This document shows, in pieces, positions 15,000 through 15,000 of a DNA stretch of 15,000 bases; within the stretch, counting starts at the first letter, position 1, and each line of letters begins with the position of its first letter. The DNA lies in assembly GCA_007571275.1 (NCBI GenBank), contig RKRS01000168.1:1-15000 (forward strand), in the 5' to 3' direction. The stretch comes from Dehalococcoidia bacterium (GTDB lineage Bacteria > Chloroflexota > Dehalococcoidia > Bin125). The notes below the pieces were generated by a model. It was not told the DNA's origin, searched no databases, and saw only the letters and a program-made list of their open reading frames with translations. The translations under genes were made by a program, and so were the position numbers.

Positions 15000-15000
15000 A

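Overview
The window looks like chromosomal housekeeping DNA from a GC-rich bacterium. Coding density is high, GC3 is strong, ATG and GTG starts are used, and there are no mobile elements, CRISPR arrays, tRNAs or rRNAs. The gene content (AddAB-type recombination nuclease, LexA, Opp-type ATPase, MshB/LmbE-like deacetylase, zinc-ribbon Nudix) would suit a Chloroflexota lineage such as the Thermomicrobia. That placement is an impression from protein style and was not tested by a search.

Layout. (1) Positions 1-1730, plus strand: the 3' part of hemD (uroporphyrinogen-III synthase), with an ATGA overlap into hemB (porphobilinogen synthase), is the end of a tetrapyrrole operon. (2) 1780-2592, plus: a HAD-family hydrolase. 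(3) 2593-2790: a 198-bp intergenic region with a cluster of DnaA-box-like TGTCC elements followed by an AT-rich stretch (35 of 50 bases). This could be an origin or a DnaA-controlled promoter. (4) 2791-11654, plus: a tightly packed block of dnaN (beta clamp), a small DUF3892-like protein, addB-like nuclease, addA helicase-nuclease and holA (clamp-loader delta). Gaps are 5-17 bases, so one transcript is likely. It joins replicative processivity factors with double-strand-break end processing. (5) 11651-13441, minus: lexA followed by a single oligopeptide-type ABC ATPase gene, whose stop codon shares a CTAG with the stop of holA. (6) 13442-13651: the divergent lexA/deacetylase control region, with an extended -10 promoter for lexA and a near-match to the GAAC-N4-GTTC LexA operator. 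(7) 13652-14912, plus: a PIG-L/LmbE deacetylase and a zinc-ribbon Nudix hydrolase. (8) At the right edge, a probable minus-strand gene fragment carrying a CxxC.

Functionally, most of the window is genome maintenance. The clamp and clamp-loader subunits serve DNA polymerase III, AddAB resects broken ends for RecA loading, and LexA would control the damage response. I see no clearly novel system. The most worthwhile items are the dnaN upstream region, the DUF3892-like protein inside the replication/repair block, the AddB-like protein without a recognisable P-loop, and the candidate LexA operator.
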